Below the pieces are notes generated by a model that made no database searches, had not been told where the DNA came from, and worked only from the letters and a program-made list of their open reading frames with translations. A DNA stretch of 14,850 nt, from positions 1 through 14,850 of the forward strand of contig ML770199.1 in NCBI GenBank assembly GCA_009733575.1. Reading direction: 5' to 3'. The translations under genes and the position numbers were made by a program. Below, piece after piece: positions 1-8,673 of the stretch. The stretch's first letter is position 1, and each line of letters opens with the position of its first letter. Origin of the DNA: Gymnopus androsaceus JB14 (taxonomy: Eukaryota; Basidiomycota; Agaricomycetes; Agaricales; Omphalotaceae).

Positions 1-177
1 CCCGTATTCAAAGGTATACCTGTCCATTCGTTAAATCCAAGCTAGGTTAACACACACACATAATTTAGTACCCAGCTTACCTATTAGAAATAATCCACGT
101 CAGAGAGGCGAGGAAACTCCTTCACATCCGGGCGGTCTCAACGAACCTGCTCGTAAACGATTAGAAGAGTACAGAAG
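1..177 (+). pseudogene. prp16: PRP16 fragment (parts of exons 2-3), rearranged copy
   Basis: This stretch matches 9481-9653, which is part of the PRP16 gene of copy B. It encodes the end of exon 2 (P-V-F-K), an intron at about 14-68 (GTATAC donor, TTTAG acceptor), and the start of the next exon with the conserved Prp16 block E-T-P-S-H-P-G-G followed by R-L-E-E-Y-R. At 177 the match stops abruptly in the middle of an exon and the sequence changes to the protease 5' region. The intron's AC repeat is longer here than in copy B, and the branch-like gactaac of copy B reads ggttaac. With no start, no helicase core and an abrupt end, it is a relic. Identification rests on the copy B context and on recall of the family. 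Confidence 0.85.
1..177 (+). repeat. Repeat of 9481-9653 (short arm of the duplication)
   Basis: Direct repeat of 9481-9653, with differences mainly in the AC run (AC units near 49-60). The first base of the window is exactly the copy B base at which the long repeat 178-3627/6103-9480 ends. The two repeats together therefore form one uninterrupted, circularly permuted copy of 6103-9653. Confidence 0.93.
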
Positions 178-468
178 ACTTCCTCCGATTGTGTTCTCTA
201 TTGGGCCGGAGCTCCCTTGGCGTCGCAAGTACCTCGTCTGGGCCCGTAAGGCGCCTCCCCCACGGAGTGTTGCCAGTACGAGCAACTAGGATCAGGCGAG
301 AAGGCAGGCGCGAAGTAGTAGAAGCCGGGGCTTCTTTCTCTGACGGAGGGGATGGGAATACGGGAGAGCTGTGAAACTTGGCGGGGATCCAGTGCATGTA
401 GGCTTAACCGCGAGAGCGGTCGATCCTCTTCTAAAATGCTCCACTGCGAGGAAAGTGGTGCTCCGCAT
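178..468 (-). pseudogene. 5' fragment of trypsin-like protease gene, copy A
   Basis: On the minus strand this matches the first ~96 codons of the protease gene at 4689-6389. The ATG equivalent is at 466-468. Recognisable pieces shared with the intact gene are F-P-S-P-P-S-E-K-E and L-P-S-R-L-I-L-V-A-R-T-G-N-T-P-W. Reading then drifts between frames because copy A has extra bases in several short runs (for example gcaagtacctcg against gcagtactcg). The fragment ends at the 177/178 junction, far before the catalytic His, so it cannot encode a protease. The reading frame in copy B is intact, so copy A is the altered version here, whether by mutation or by base-calling error. Confidence 0.85.
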
Positions 469-567
469 CACTGGAGGAAGACGAGAAATTTAGTACAGCA
501 AGGTAGCAAAAAAGAAATAGGACTCACTATCACAACTATACACTTGAGTATAGTTGGTGGAGAATAA
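469..567. promoter_or_regulatory. Divergent promoter region, copy A, with inverted repeat
   Basis: Short space between the minus-strand protease start (466-468) and the stop-free stretch of the plus-strand gene (from 568). It contains a perfect 7-bp inverted repeat, AACTATA (534-540) and TATAGTT (549-555), separated by cacttgag. The same element lies at 6455-6476 in copy B. A role as a shared promoter or operator is inferred from position only. Confidence 0.35.
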
Positions 568-2815
568 GAGCAAACGCGGAATAGAAGCGCCAGAACTGCT
601 TTCAGTTCCGGCGCTTTCTCAGATTTTTGATCATCAAAACCTGATGATTCCAGTTTCTCGTTCTTCTGCAACTTCTATATCTGAGAGTTCTCCGTATGAC
701 ATCTGGAAATTCCGAGTCCGAATTTGCAAGGATCTCTACGGTCGACTGGTGAAAAATCGCGAGTCTGCGTTTGCAGATACCTTAAAAACTTCTCGGCGTC
801 CCAACGGTACAGTTTGGATCCAATCGCACAAAAGAGAAAAAAAAACTTTGCTTTCACCTTTAGGTACTTTACATCCTCTGACCACTGTTTTACTTGCTGA
901 AACTCCATCCCAGACTACCAATGAACAATCTTTCTCTCGAACGCTCCAAATCCCCTCAAAGCCCATTCTCATACCTTACTACTACTGGCTCTCCAAAAGG
1001 CAAAGGAACGTCGTCCTCTCCCAGAGGCCCCGCATTCAGATCACATTACTTGGCCACAAGCGAACCTCTATACGCGCTCCTTTTTGCTGCCGTTCTGAGG
1101 CGGAAAAACGACCAAGATTGCAGTTTCCCTCAAGCCTGCTTTTTTCCCTCAGATTTCCGGAAACATAGCAGTATTCCTTCGATTTCCGATTCTGAAACTA
1201 CCCCAAATTGGGTTTCTACCGTTCCCTTGTAGCCCTGAACAGGATATCCCAGTACGCACACCTCTTCGACGCCCTTCCATCTATCGTGATCCACTCCATA
1301 AACCTTCCAGCTAACTCACATTCGAGGACACTAAAGAAACCGAACATCAAGTACTACTCAAGTCAAAGCGACGCGTGTCATACATTTTGATGTCCGCAGT
1401 CATCGCTCCCGCCGCCAGAACCATACGTGGAACCCGCCATTGAGCGAATCAGCGCAAGGCGAAAGAGACCCCGTCAGGTTTCCGGGAGCGTGGCGTAGAA
1501 TGAAGGGAAGCTGATTCAGCCTGAAGGACTTGCAATTCAGCTGCCTTCTCTGGAAGGGAGATTGGTCGTGACAAAGCACCAGTACGAGGACGAATATAGG
1601 TGAGCCTTGAAGGAGCCGTCAATAGACTTCAGAAAAGTTTGAGGGTCGACCTAAGATCAAATACGATTAGGTTTCAAAATGATTCAGTGGATTCTACAGA
1701 TACAAATATTTTATCGTGCAATGCCCCACACTTCCGACATTGACAATGGTCCTCCTGATCTAACTGATCAGCTCCTCAAACTCCTCCCGAAACTAGATTC
1801 ATGCTGCATACCTCCTGAAAAGGTTCTTCGATGTCTTGTTCGGAACGTAGGAAATACAGCCGAAGGATAAAGTGAAAGGACTGGGGCTGCTATTTTCCGC
1901 TGTGATATTGAACGGCTCTGAGCCTTGTGACGTGGGAGTGTGACCATAGCCGGTCTAGCGTTAAGCGTCAAGGTATATTCTTTGGCATTACGGTGTAGAA
2001 AAGTTTACTGAAAATCCCTCTCCAGTTGTCATAGAGACTTTCTTCGCTCTCTTTTTCGGTATACTCTTTTCAGTTCGAGGAACTTGCGCTACACTTACAA
2101 TCGAGTACGAGGATCTTGAGGTACAGTAGATATAACTCTATTTCGATAAGTTAAGATCAACTCATTCTCATCAGCCGCTCAACGAGAACTTATTTCCGCC
2201 TTATCGTACAATCTAGGAGGCACTCAAGGTATTCTTGATGAGCTTCGGATCGCTTTACCACCATCACTCCGAGAGCTGCTCTCCTTCAATCAAGGTTTGG
2301 AGCTCAGTCTTGCAAGAGACTTGGCTCATTTTTTCGAGGCCGTTTCCGGTGAGTTTATCTATCTCCAACCTTTTCGTGAACGTATCGTCTAACCTTCCAT
2401 CGCCACCGCAGATCAAACGAAAAGTCATGCGCATTCTCACTCTCACTCTAAAAGCAGCTGGCCGTCATGGAAGGACTCATATCTGGACTCTCCACAGGCC
2501 TATCTCAGCGCCGCCGGCTCATAATGAGTCTGATGATTCTGAATCCCAAGCATCCGAACGTGGATCTTCTTCGTTTCTTGTCCATCCATTGACAACCGCT
2601 TTCCACCTTCTACAACGCGCTTGGGGATTCGCGGAGTGAGGTTTGCTTTCGTTCTTTCGTCGTCCAACAGGGAGAACTAAACATCTTGTTTTTTAGGGCG
2701 AATTGAAGGTCTTGTAGGGAGTGGATTGCGTCGTTTGTTGATTCGCGCTGGTGATTCGCCGAATTATGCTGGCTTTAGTTTCTCGTTGATTCTCTGTACC
2801 TTGCTTTACCGATGA
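568..2815 (+). pseudogene. Unrecognised spliced gene, copy A
   Basis: I do not recognise this protein. Coding sense is visible as a chain of segments in shifting frames: a Ser-rich N-terminal part (S-V-S-R-S-S-A-T-S-I-S), a Ser/Pro-rich middle, a likely coiled coil near 1490-1640 (L-E-G-R-L-V-V-T-K-H-Q-Y), and a helix-rich C-terminal half containing L-G-G-T-Q-G-I-L-D-E-L and R-E-L-L-S-F-N-Q-G-W. Four introns sit at the same places as in copy B, for example 2347 to about 2411 (GTGAGT...CGCAG). The last exon is open in copy A (R-I-E-G-L-V-G-S-G-L, then R-A-G-D-S-P-N-Y) and ends at TGA 2813-2815. Single-base indels break the frame several times, and copy B is often correct where A is not and vice versa. 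No ATG is visible at the 5' end before the M-T-S-G-N equivalent near 696. It is either a decayed gene or a real gene under consensus errors. Confidence 0.6.
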
Positions 2816-3229
2816 GAAACATCCATCGACCTTCGACTCGAGTTCTTGTTGTACTTTGAAACCCATGCGTAAACTATTAGTACATGCTAGAGCTTACTGG
2901 TGATCATACTACTAAGTAGTGGCTACTTCAAAACAAATACCATGTATGACTTGTTGTTGAAATTCTGCTGGAGGATGGAGAGCACAGTCATGCGTTAGGT
3001 CTTTCAAGCTTCCAATCTCTCTGTGTCTCCAGATCATTGACCGCGTTTCTCTCACGCGCTTATAGCCACTCTGACAAAATTAATTACCACCTGGCTCTGA
3101 AATGCTTATCCCTATTCTACCACGTCGCTAGCTTTCGTTAGCCCCAGCCCATTGCAAATTCAAGAGATATATATGACTATGACACTGGGACCTTCGTTAT
3201 GTAAAGTTCCCCTCCAGCACCATTGAGGG
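2816..3229. other. Spacer between the unrecognised gene and PRP16, copy A
   Basis: No coding sense that I can support. It should hold the 3' UTR and terminator of the upstream gene and the PRP16 promoter. It is nearly identical to 8674-9045 in copy B, so it gives no independent information about conservation. Confidence 0.5.
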
Positions 3230-3719
3230 ATTGTTCAAGTATTGGTAGGTTTACGCTTTCATTGCACTTCAATTGACTTCTGTTCTAAGATTAACACCTC
3301 TCTCATGGAAGCAAGAAGGACAGGCTTGGCACCTCCAACCCAGTCTCTGGAATAACGGTCCACGACAGCGATGTGTTGCAGCCAGAGACGGCGAGGCAGG
3401 GAGGTCTTGTCAGGAATGATTTAGTGAGTTCACCCTTTATTTGAATATTATTCATTGCTAACTAATCCTCAAAGCAAACACGACGTTAAAAAACCCGCAA
3501 GACCCTTGAACTCCCAACTCCTAGAACATCTATTCTTGGTCTTGACAGGCTTGCGAAAGAAAAGAGGGCTGCCGTTGCAGATGAAGGAAGCAGGAAGCGG
3601 CCGAAATTTGACGACGATGGAAACGAGCGAAAATTATCGTTCCTGGTACACCGCGTCATGCAGGTATTGGAGCTGGCGCGAGGGTAACTCAGACGCCTCG
3701 AAGAAGAGTGGGTATATAA
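3230..3719 (+). pseudogene. prp16: PRP16 remnant, copy A: N-terminal exons joined to C-terminal codons
   Basis: The N-terminal exon reads openly here as S-K-K-D-R-L-G-T-S-N-P-V-S-G and then I-T-V-H-D-S-D-V-L, which I associate with fungal Prp16. A GTGAGT intron starts after 3423 and ends at CAAAG near 3474. Exon 2 carries R-T-S-I-L-G-L-D-R-L-A and K-R-P-K-F-D-D-D-G-N-E up to 3627. There the sequence leaves PRP16. After about 13 nt it resumes at codons matching 14206-14282, the extreme C-terminus (V-T-Q-T-P-R-R-R-V-G-I-stop at 3717-3719). Everything between is missing, including all helicase motifs. The two parts are in the same frame until one g is lost in atg-cagg near 3660. Exon 2 has also lost a base around 3515. 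It cannot be a working helicase. Confidence 0.82.
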
Positions 3720-3767
3720 TATAGCGGGCTGTATAGCGCAATACTGCGTGTATAGATTGTATCGATT
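3641..3767 (+). repeat. Repeat of PRP16 3' end (partner 14206-14320)
   Basis: The last PRP16 codons and the first ~50 nt of 3' flank match 14206-14320 almost perfectly. Differences are a missing g, a 3-nt indel in the tataat run and a few substitutions. In both places the next recognisable item is a minus-strand F-box-like relic, so the duplicated locus reached beyond PRP16. Confidence 0.88.
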
Positions 3768-3858
3768 TGCTTCTTTACGACCGGCTGAGTGCTTTCTAAG
3801 GAAAAAATTAATGGTGTTATCGGAATACATAACAGATTGTATTCTATGGTGTCCACAT
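3720..3858. other. 3' flank between convergent PRP16 remnant and F-box relic
   Basis: Non-coding, AT-rich space between two convergent genes. It probably holds both 3' UTRs. I see no clear polyadenylation signal that I would commit to. Confidence 0.4.
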
Positions 3859-4480
3859 TCAAGCTATTGAAATTTTACCAGCCTGAATCTGCACAACCAG
3901 CTTCCCAGATTCCTCCAAAAATGGAAGCTTCCCCCTGAGTGACTCGACAACACCAGTCGGAACTGAGTGAGTGAACTTTAGCTTGAACTCCACTGTTTCG
4001 AGTGAAGGAAATTCTGGCTTCTGAAGTAGCGCATCAATTGTAGACCATGAGTCCCAATGACAACTCTCGAATGGGTCGTTGTGCTGAAAGCATAGCACAA
4101 TCCTCAAATGTTGTAGAGGGATCCAGGCCTGGTTAAGAAGAGAGCGGGGGAGAGCCTGGATTAAGGGTACAGTGAATGAATATTTGTATCATAGAATCAG
4201 GTGTGTGATACGCAGATTGGGCGTGTATTCAAGGATAGTTATTCGGGTCTGGGAAAGATGAGTGGAATTTAAGCATAGGACAGAGATGCAGTGACCACAC
4301 CTTCCCATAGCAAGTGCATCAGGTGCAACTCGTTGAGATTTCTGCTAACATACTGCACCAGTGCTATAGTTTCCATATAGGTATAATAATTATTGAGGTC
4401 CAACACCTGCAGCTTTCTGAACTTCAAATGGACAAGAATCATAAGGTACATTAATTACAGCACTTTACGATTAGGATCAG
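3859..4480 (-). pseudogene. F-box/LRR-type protein, 5'-truncated relic
   Basis: The minus strand shows the C-terminal pattern I associate with the expanded F-box protein family of mushrooms: a Leu-rich stretch K-L-Q-V-L-D-L-N-N-Y with N-E-L-H-L-M-H-L-L-W (about 4290-4420), L-Q-H-L-R-I-V-L, then F-P-S-L-E-T-V-E-F-K-L-K-F and L-P-F-L-E-E-S-G-K-L. It ends at a stop at 3859-3861. A 50-nt intron with a GTGGTC donor and CCCAG acceptor can be placed just after the W-E-G codons near 4304. Downstream, one in-frame TGA (around 4189) is not removed by any GT-AG intron I can find. An F-box should lie at the N-terminus, but only ~200 bp separate the last recognisable codons from the protease gene, so the 5' part is missing. 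Such proteins are substrate adaptors of SCF ubiquitin ligases; this copy looks dead. Confidence 0.55.
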
Positions 4481-4688
4481 CATGTAAAGTACGACTGCGA
4501 ATACAGTAAATAAAATGTCTTCTTTGATTGGAAAAATTAAGGCTACAAATTTAGTCATTGTCTTAGTTCAAGTTGTAAATACAACGAAGCAAGGACAACT
4601 TTTCAACAAAGGCTAGATTACAAGGGGTAGAAAAGAAGAACTAGAACCAATTGTAGCACGAGTGGAAAAAGAAATGAGACCAGTTTGA
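4481..4688. other. Spacer upstream of the F-box relic and 3' of the protease
   Basis: AT-rich, no gene that I can support. It would contain the protease 3' UTR (minus strand). A few residues of the F-box relic could extend to about 4500 through one more 52-nt intron, but this is speculative. Confidence 0.4.
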
Positions 4689-6389
4689 CTACCTTGCGAG
4701 GACTGGGTGGATATTGGGATTCCGGAGTCCGTTTTCTTCCATGTTCTTGAGGATGAAGCCAATGGGAGTAGCGTAGGTAATGTCCAATAAATCCCTATTG
4801 CTATTGGTGCCACCACTGGCACCAGTGAGAAGGCCACCCATACGTCCAAGGCCATCAACAATAACCGCACCGGAATCACCCTTAGCCGAGAAGGCGCCAG
4901 ACTTGGAGTCAAACTGTAGGATAGCCCATTCTTTGGAGGTCTCGGGTTCGCCATCCTTGAAATAGTGACGGATATAGGAGAGAACGCTATTAGCACAACC
5001 AAGAGTCAGGCCAGTGGCGCTTCCCCGCTTGATTACCATAAGGCATGGATTGCCATTCTGGTCAAGCGTACTATGGCGGCGAAGCTCATCTTCTGGAATA
5101 ATATTTTTGAGCCGGAGAAAACCATCTTTCGGATAAGCGAAGGCCGGGCCCATCATGGCAGCCAATTCTGCATTTGAGATGTCGGTAGTGTCGAGGTTAA
5201 TGGCGTTACCATTAAAATTGGTCGAGTCGATTTTGTCGGCATCGATCTGGATGACGGCCCAGTCCTGGGTATAACCCTCAGTACCGGCGCCATACTTGAT
5301 GGGAGGAGAGAGGATAAGATGGCCGATCACACGGCTCTCCGGAGTTGCCCAGTTGGTCGAGGCGGACTGGTGAAGGGTCCTGAGTTCTGCTATTTCACGC
5401 CTGAACTTGTCCAACGCATACTGATGCTCCTGCGGCACTTTCTCATTGTTCCCCGACGTCCCCAAATGCATCTGTAGAATATCAATGGAGCTTTTATGTA
5501 GGTCAATCTTGTTTTTAAGAGACTCCAGGTGACGCTCTAAGAACGTTTCGCCGAGGAGAACGACGTTGTGGGGTGACGTGGTGCTGTCGTTATATGAAAT
5601 GTGGATGTTCTCGTGAATATTCTCGCCTTTCTTGTCCAGAGGGAGAACGACGTGACGAGCGGTCACGAGGAGGAGCCTCTTAGGATTCCCTTCCTTTATA
5701 ATGAAGAAACCTCCGGTACCCTCAGCCCAAAGCGTAGACTGGGCACAAATTGAAAGGCCAAGGCTAGTAGTGAGAGGTTCCCGCATTGTTGCAATGAGGT
5801 CGGAGGTCACAGTAGGAAGGGACGTGAGTAGCTTTGGACCAGCAGAGCGAGTAACAACGGACTCGCGGATCTCTATCTCGACATCGGTGATATCGTATTC
5901 CACGACAAGAAGTTCCCTGCACCTTGCGACCACAGCAACACCGTCATCTGCAGAGAGAGATCTAGGCATTACGCCAATCCAGATTACTACAGGAGCGTAA
6001 GACTGTCTGGGATACCCGATGCGGACTACATCTGTGCTCGTCCACTTTACTTGCATCATCTCTAGCAGGGTATGTAGTTTGAGAGCTAGATCGTCCTCCC
6101 ATACTTCCTCGATTGCGTGTTCTCCTATGGGGCGGAGCTCCTTGGGCTCGCAGTACTCGTCTGGGCCCGTAGGCGCCTCCCACGGAGTGTTGCCAGTACG
6201 AGCAACTAGGATCAGGCGAGAAGGCAGGCCGAAGTAGTAGAGCCGGGCTTCTTTCTCTGACGGAGGGGATGGGAGTACGGGGGAAGAGCTGTGAAACTTG
6301 GCGGGGGATCCAGTGGCATGTAGGCTTAACCGCGAGAGCGGTCGATCCTCTTCTAAATGCTCCACTGCGAGGAAAGTGGTGCTCCGCAT
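4689..6389 (-). CDS. Trypsin-like (chymotrypsin-fold) serine protease, intracellular, fungal family
   Basis: Intact 566-aa reading frame, apparently without introns. I start it at ATG 6387-6389; the codon just upstream is GTG and unlikely to initiate in a fungus. The catalytic triad is readable: His246 in T-A-R-H-V-V, Asp376 in Q-D-W-A-V-I-Q-I-D and Ser506 in K-G-D-S-G-A-V-I-V-D. G-T-G-G-F-F-I (about 225-231) and K-R-G-S-A-T-G-L-T-L-G (454-464) fit the beta-barrels of the fold. Residues ~45-185 form an N-terminal domain (L-P-S-R-L-I-L-V-A-R-T, V-K-W-T-S-T-D-V-V-R-I-G) that I recall from many mushroom paralogues. Residues ~280-345, between His and Asp, are charged and helix-like, probably a coiled-coil insertion. 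There is no signal peptide or membrane segment, so a cytosolic or nuclear location is likely. Substrates are unknown. The first ~96 codons and the promoter lie inside the duplicated segment, and the rest is single-copy here. Confidence 0.88.
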   Translation of the reverse strand: MRSTTFLAVEHLEEDRPLSRLSLHATGSPAKFHSSSPVLPSPPSEKEARLYYFGLPSRLILVARTGNTPWEAPTGPDEYCEPKELRPIGEHAIEEVWEDDLALKLHTLLEMMQVKWTSTDVVRIGYPRQSYAPVVIWIGVMPRSLSADDGVAVVARCRELLVVEYDITDVEIEIRESVVTRSAGPKLLTSLPTVTSDLIATMREPLTTSLGLSICAQSTLWAEGTGGFFIIKEGNPKRLLLVTARHVVLPLDKKGENIHENIHISYNDSTTSPHNVVLLGETFLERHLESLKNKIDLHKSSIDILQMHLGTSGNNEKVPQEHQYALDKFRREIAELRTLHQSASTNWATPESRVIGHLILSPPIKYGAGTEGYTQDWAVIQIDADKIDSTNFNGNAINLDTTDISNAELAAMMGPAFAYPKDGFLRLKNIIPEDELRRHSTLDQNGNPCLMVIKRGSATGLTLGCANSVLSYIRHYFKDGEPETSKEWAILQFDSKSGAFSAKGDSGAVIVDGLGRMGGLLTGASGGTNSNRDLLDITYATPIGFILKNMEENGLRNPNIHPVLAR

Positions 6390-6489
6390 CACTGGAGGAA
6401 GACGAGAAATTTAGTACAGCAAGGTAGCAAAAAAGAAATAGGACTCACTATCACAACTATACACTTGAGTATAGTTGGTGGGAGAATAA
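6390..6489. promoter_or_regulatory. Divergent promoter region, copy B, with inverted repeat
   Basis: About 100 bp between the protease ATG (minus) and the stop-free stretch of the plus-strand gene. It contains AACTATA at 6455-6461 and TATAGTT at 6470-6476, a perfect inverted repeat with an 8-nt spacer. Its function is inferred from its place between divergent genes. The first exon of the plus-strand gene could also begin here. Confidence 0.35.
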
Positions 6490-8673
6490 GAGCAAACGCG
6501 GAATAGAAGCGCCAGAACTGCTTTCAGTTCCGGCGCTTTCTCAGATTTTGATCATCCAAACTCTGATGATTCAGTTTCTCGTTCTTCTGCAACTTCTATA
6601 TCTGAAGTTCTCCGTATGACATCTGGAAATTCCGAGTCCGAATTTGCAAGATCTCTACGGTCGACTGGTGAAAATCGCGAGTCTGCGTTTGCAGATACCT
6701 TAAAAACTTCTCGGCGTCCAACGGTACAGTTTGGATCCAATCGCACAAAAGAGAAAAAAAACTTTGCTTTCACCTTTAGGTACTTTACATCCTCTGACCA
6801 CTGTTTTACTTGCTGAAACTCCATCCAGACTACCAATGAACAATCTTTCTCTCGAACCTCAATCCCCATCAAAGCCCATTCTCCATACCTTACTACTACT
6901 GGCTCTCCGAAAGGCAAGGAACGTCGTCTCCTCAGAGGCCCCGCATTCAGATACATTACTGGCACAGCGACCTCTATACGCGCTCTTTTGCTGCGTTCTG
7001 AGGCGGAAAACGACCAGGATTGCAGTTTCCCTCAGCCTGCTTTTTTCCCTCAGATTTCCGGAAACATAGCAGTATTCCTTCGATTTCCGATTCTGAACTA
7101 CCCCCAAATTGGGTTTCTACCGTCCCTTGTAGCCCTGAACAGGATATCCCAGTACGCACACCTCTTCGACGCCCTTCCATCTATCGTGATCCACTCCATA
7201 AACCTTCCAGCTACTCACTTTCGAAGGACACTAAGAAACCGAACATCAGTACTACTCAAGTCAAAGCGACGCGTGTCATACATTTTGATGTCCCAGTCAT
7301 CGCTCCGCCGCAGAACCATACGTGGAACCCGCCATTGAGCGAATCAGCGCAGGCGAAACGAGACCCGTCAGGTTCCGGGAGCGTGAGCGTAGAATGAGGG
7401 AAGCTGATTCAGCCTGAAGGGACTTGCATTCAGCTGCTTCTCTGGAAGGGAGATTGGTCGTGACAAAGCACCAGTACGAGGACGATATAGGTGAGCTTGA
7501 AGGAGCCGTCAATAGACTTCAGAAAAGTTTGAGGGTCGACCTAAGATCAAATACGGATTAGGTTTCAAAATGATTCAGTGGATTCTACAGATACAAATAT
7601 TTTATCGTGCAATGCCCACTTCCGACATTGACAATGGTCCTCCTGATCTAACTGATCAGCTCCTCAACTCTCCCGAAACTAGATTCATGCTGCATACCTC
7701 ATGAAAAGGTTCTTCGATGTCTTGTTCGGAACGTAGGAAATACAGCAGAAGGATAAAGTGAAAGGACTGGGGCTATTTTCCCGCTGTGATATTGACGGCT
7801 CTGAGCTTGTGACGTGGGATGTGACCATAGCCCGTCTAGCGTTAAGCGTCAAGGTATATTCTTTGGCATTACGGTGTAGAAAAGTTTACTGAAATCCTCT
7901 CCAGTTGCATAGAGACTTTCTTGCTCCTCTTTTTTCGGTATACTCTTTTCAGTTCGAGGAACTTGCGCTACATTACATCGAGTACGAGGATCTTGAGGTA
8001 CAGTAGATATAACTCTATTTCGATAAGTTAAGATCAACTCATTCTCATCAGGCCGCTCAACGAGACATTATTTTCGCCTTATCGTACAATCTAGGAGGCA
8101 CTCAAGGTATTCTTGATGAGCTTCGGATCGCTTTACCACCATCACTCCGAGAGCTGCTCTCCTTCAATCAAGGTTGGAGCTCAGTCTTGCAAGAGACTTG
8201 GCTCAATTTTTTCGAGGCCGTTTCCGGTGAGTTTATCTATCTCCACCTTTCGTGAACTATCGTCTAACCTTCATTCGCACCGCAGATCCCGAAATCATGC
8301 GATTCTCACTCTCACTTCTAACTGCAGCTGCCGTCATGGAAGGACTCATATCTGGACTCTCCCAAGGCTATCAGCGGCCCCAGCTCATAATGAGTCTGAT
8401 GATTCTGAATCCCAAGCATCCGAACGTGGATCTTCTTCGTTCTTGTCATCATTGACAACGCTTCTCACCTTCTACCAACGCGGCTTTGGGGATCGCGGAT
8501 GTGAGTTTGCTTTCGTTCTTCGTGGTCCAAAGGGAGACACTAAACATCTTGTTTTAGGGCGAATTGAAGGTCTGTAGGGAGTGGATTGCGTCGTTTGTTG
8601 ATTCGCGCTGGTGATTCGCCGAATTATGCTGCTTTAGTTTCTCGTTGATTCTCTGTACCTGCTTTACCGATGA
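6490..8673 (+). pseudogene. Unrecognised spliced gene, copy B
   Basis: This is the same unknown protein as at 568-2815. Frame is open from 6490. The first ATG in frame is 6616 (M-T-S-G-N-S-E-S-E-F), giving a Ser/Arg-rich N-terminus, then a Ser/Pro-rich part and a probable coiled coil near 7380-7540. Introns that I can place are 7854-7904, 7998-8051, 8227-8285 and 8501-8557, all 51-59 nt with GT/AG ends. Between them lie L-A-L-S-V-K, then H-R-D-F-L-A-P-L, Y-E-D-L-E, L-G-G-T-Q-G-I-L-D-E-L, E-T-W-L-N-F-F-E-A-V-S and D-P-E-I-M-R-F followed by L-L-T-A-A-A-V-M-E-G-L. The last exon loses a base compared with copy A, so the stop (8671-8673) is out of frame. Regular splice sites argue for a real gene, and the indels make the present text unreadable as one protein. 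I infer an all-helical C-terminal domain, with no named function. Confidence 0.6.

Larger units (their letters stand above)
178..3627 (+). repeat. Segmental duplication, copy A (partner 6103-9480)
   Basis: About 3.45 kb that aligns end to end with 6103-9480. By eye it differs mainly by single-base indels in short homopolymers, and copy A is about 70 nt longer because it often has one base more (for example acc for ac, ccccc for ccc). It carries the 5' part of the protease gene, the divergent promoter, the unrecognised spliced gene and the first PRP16 exons. The left junction (acagaag/acttcc) shows no overlap between the joined sequences. The right junction at 3627/3628 shares one base (c) with copy B and has about 13 nt of unmatched sequence before the PRP16 3' end resumes near 3641. 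Confidence 0.95.

Noticed and set aside
554..1168. 204-codon plus-strand frame
   Set aside because: Mixes frames of the unknown gene because of extra bases in copy A. Copy B shows the coherent N-terminal reading.
4613..5002. 129-codon minus-strand frame
   Set aside because: A shadow of the protease gene. The overlapping frame has the G-D-S-G motif and the full-length protein.
6390..6392. GTG as the protease start
   Set aside because: Fungal nuclear genes start at ATG, and the next codon is ATG.
8113..8577. 154-codon plus-strand frame, with a partner at 2235-2639
   Set aside because: Begins out of frame with the L-G-G-T-Q-G exon and reads through the 8227-8285 intron. Only its last part overlaps the true frame.
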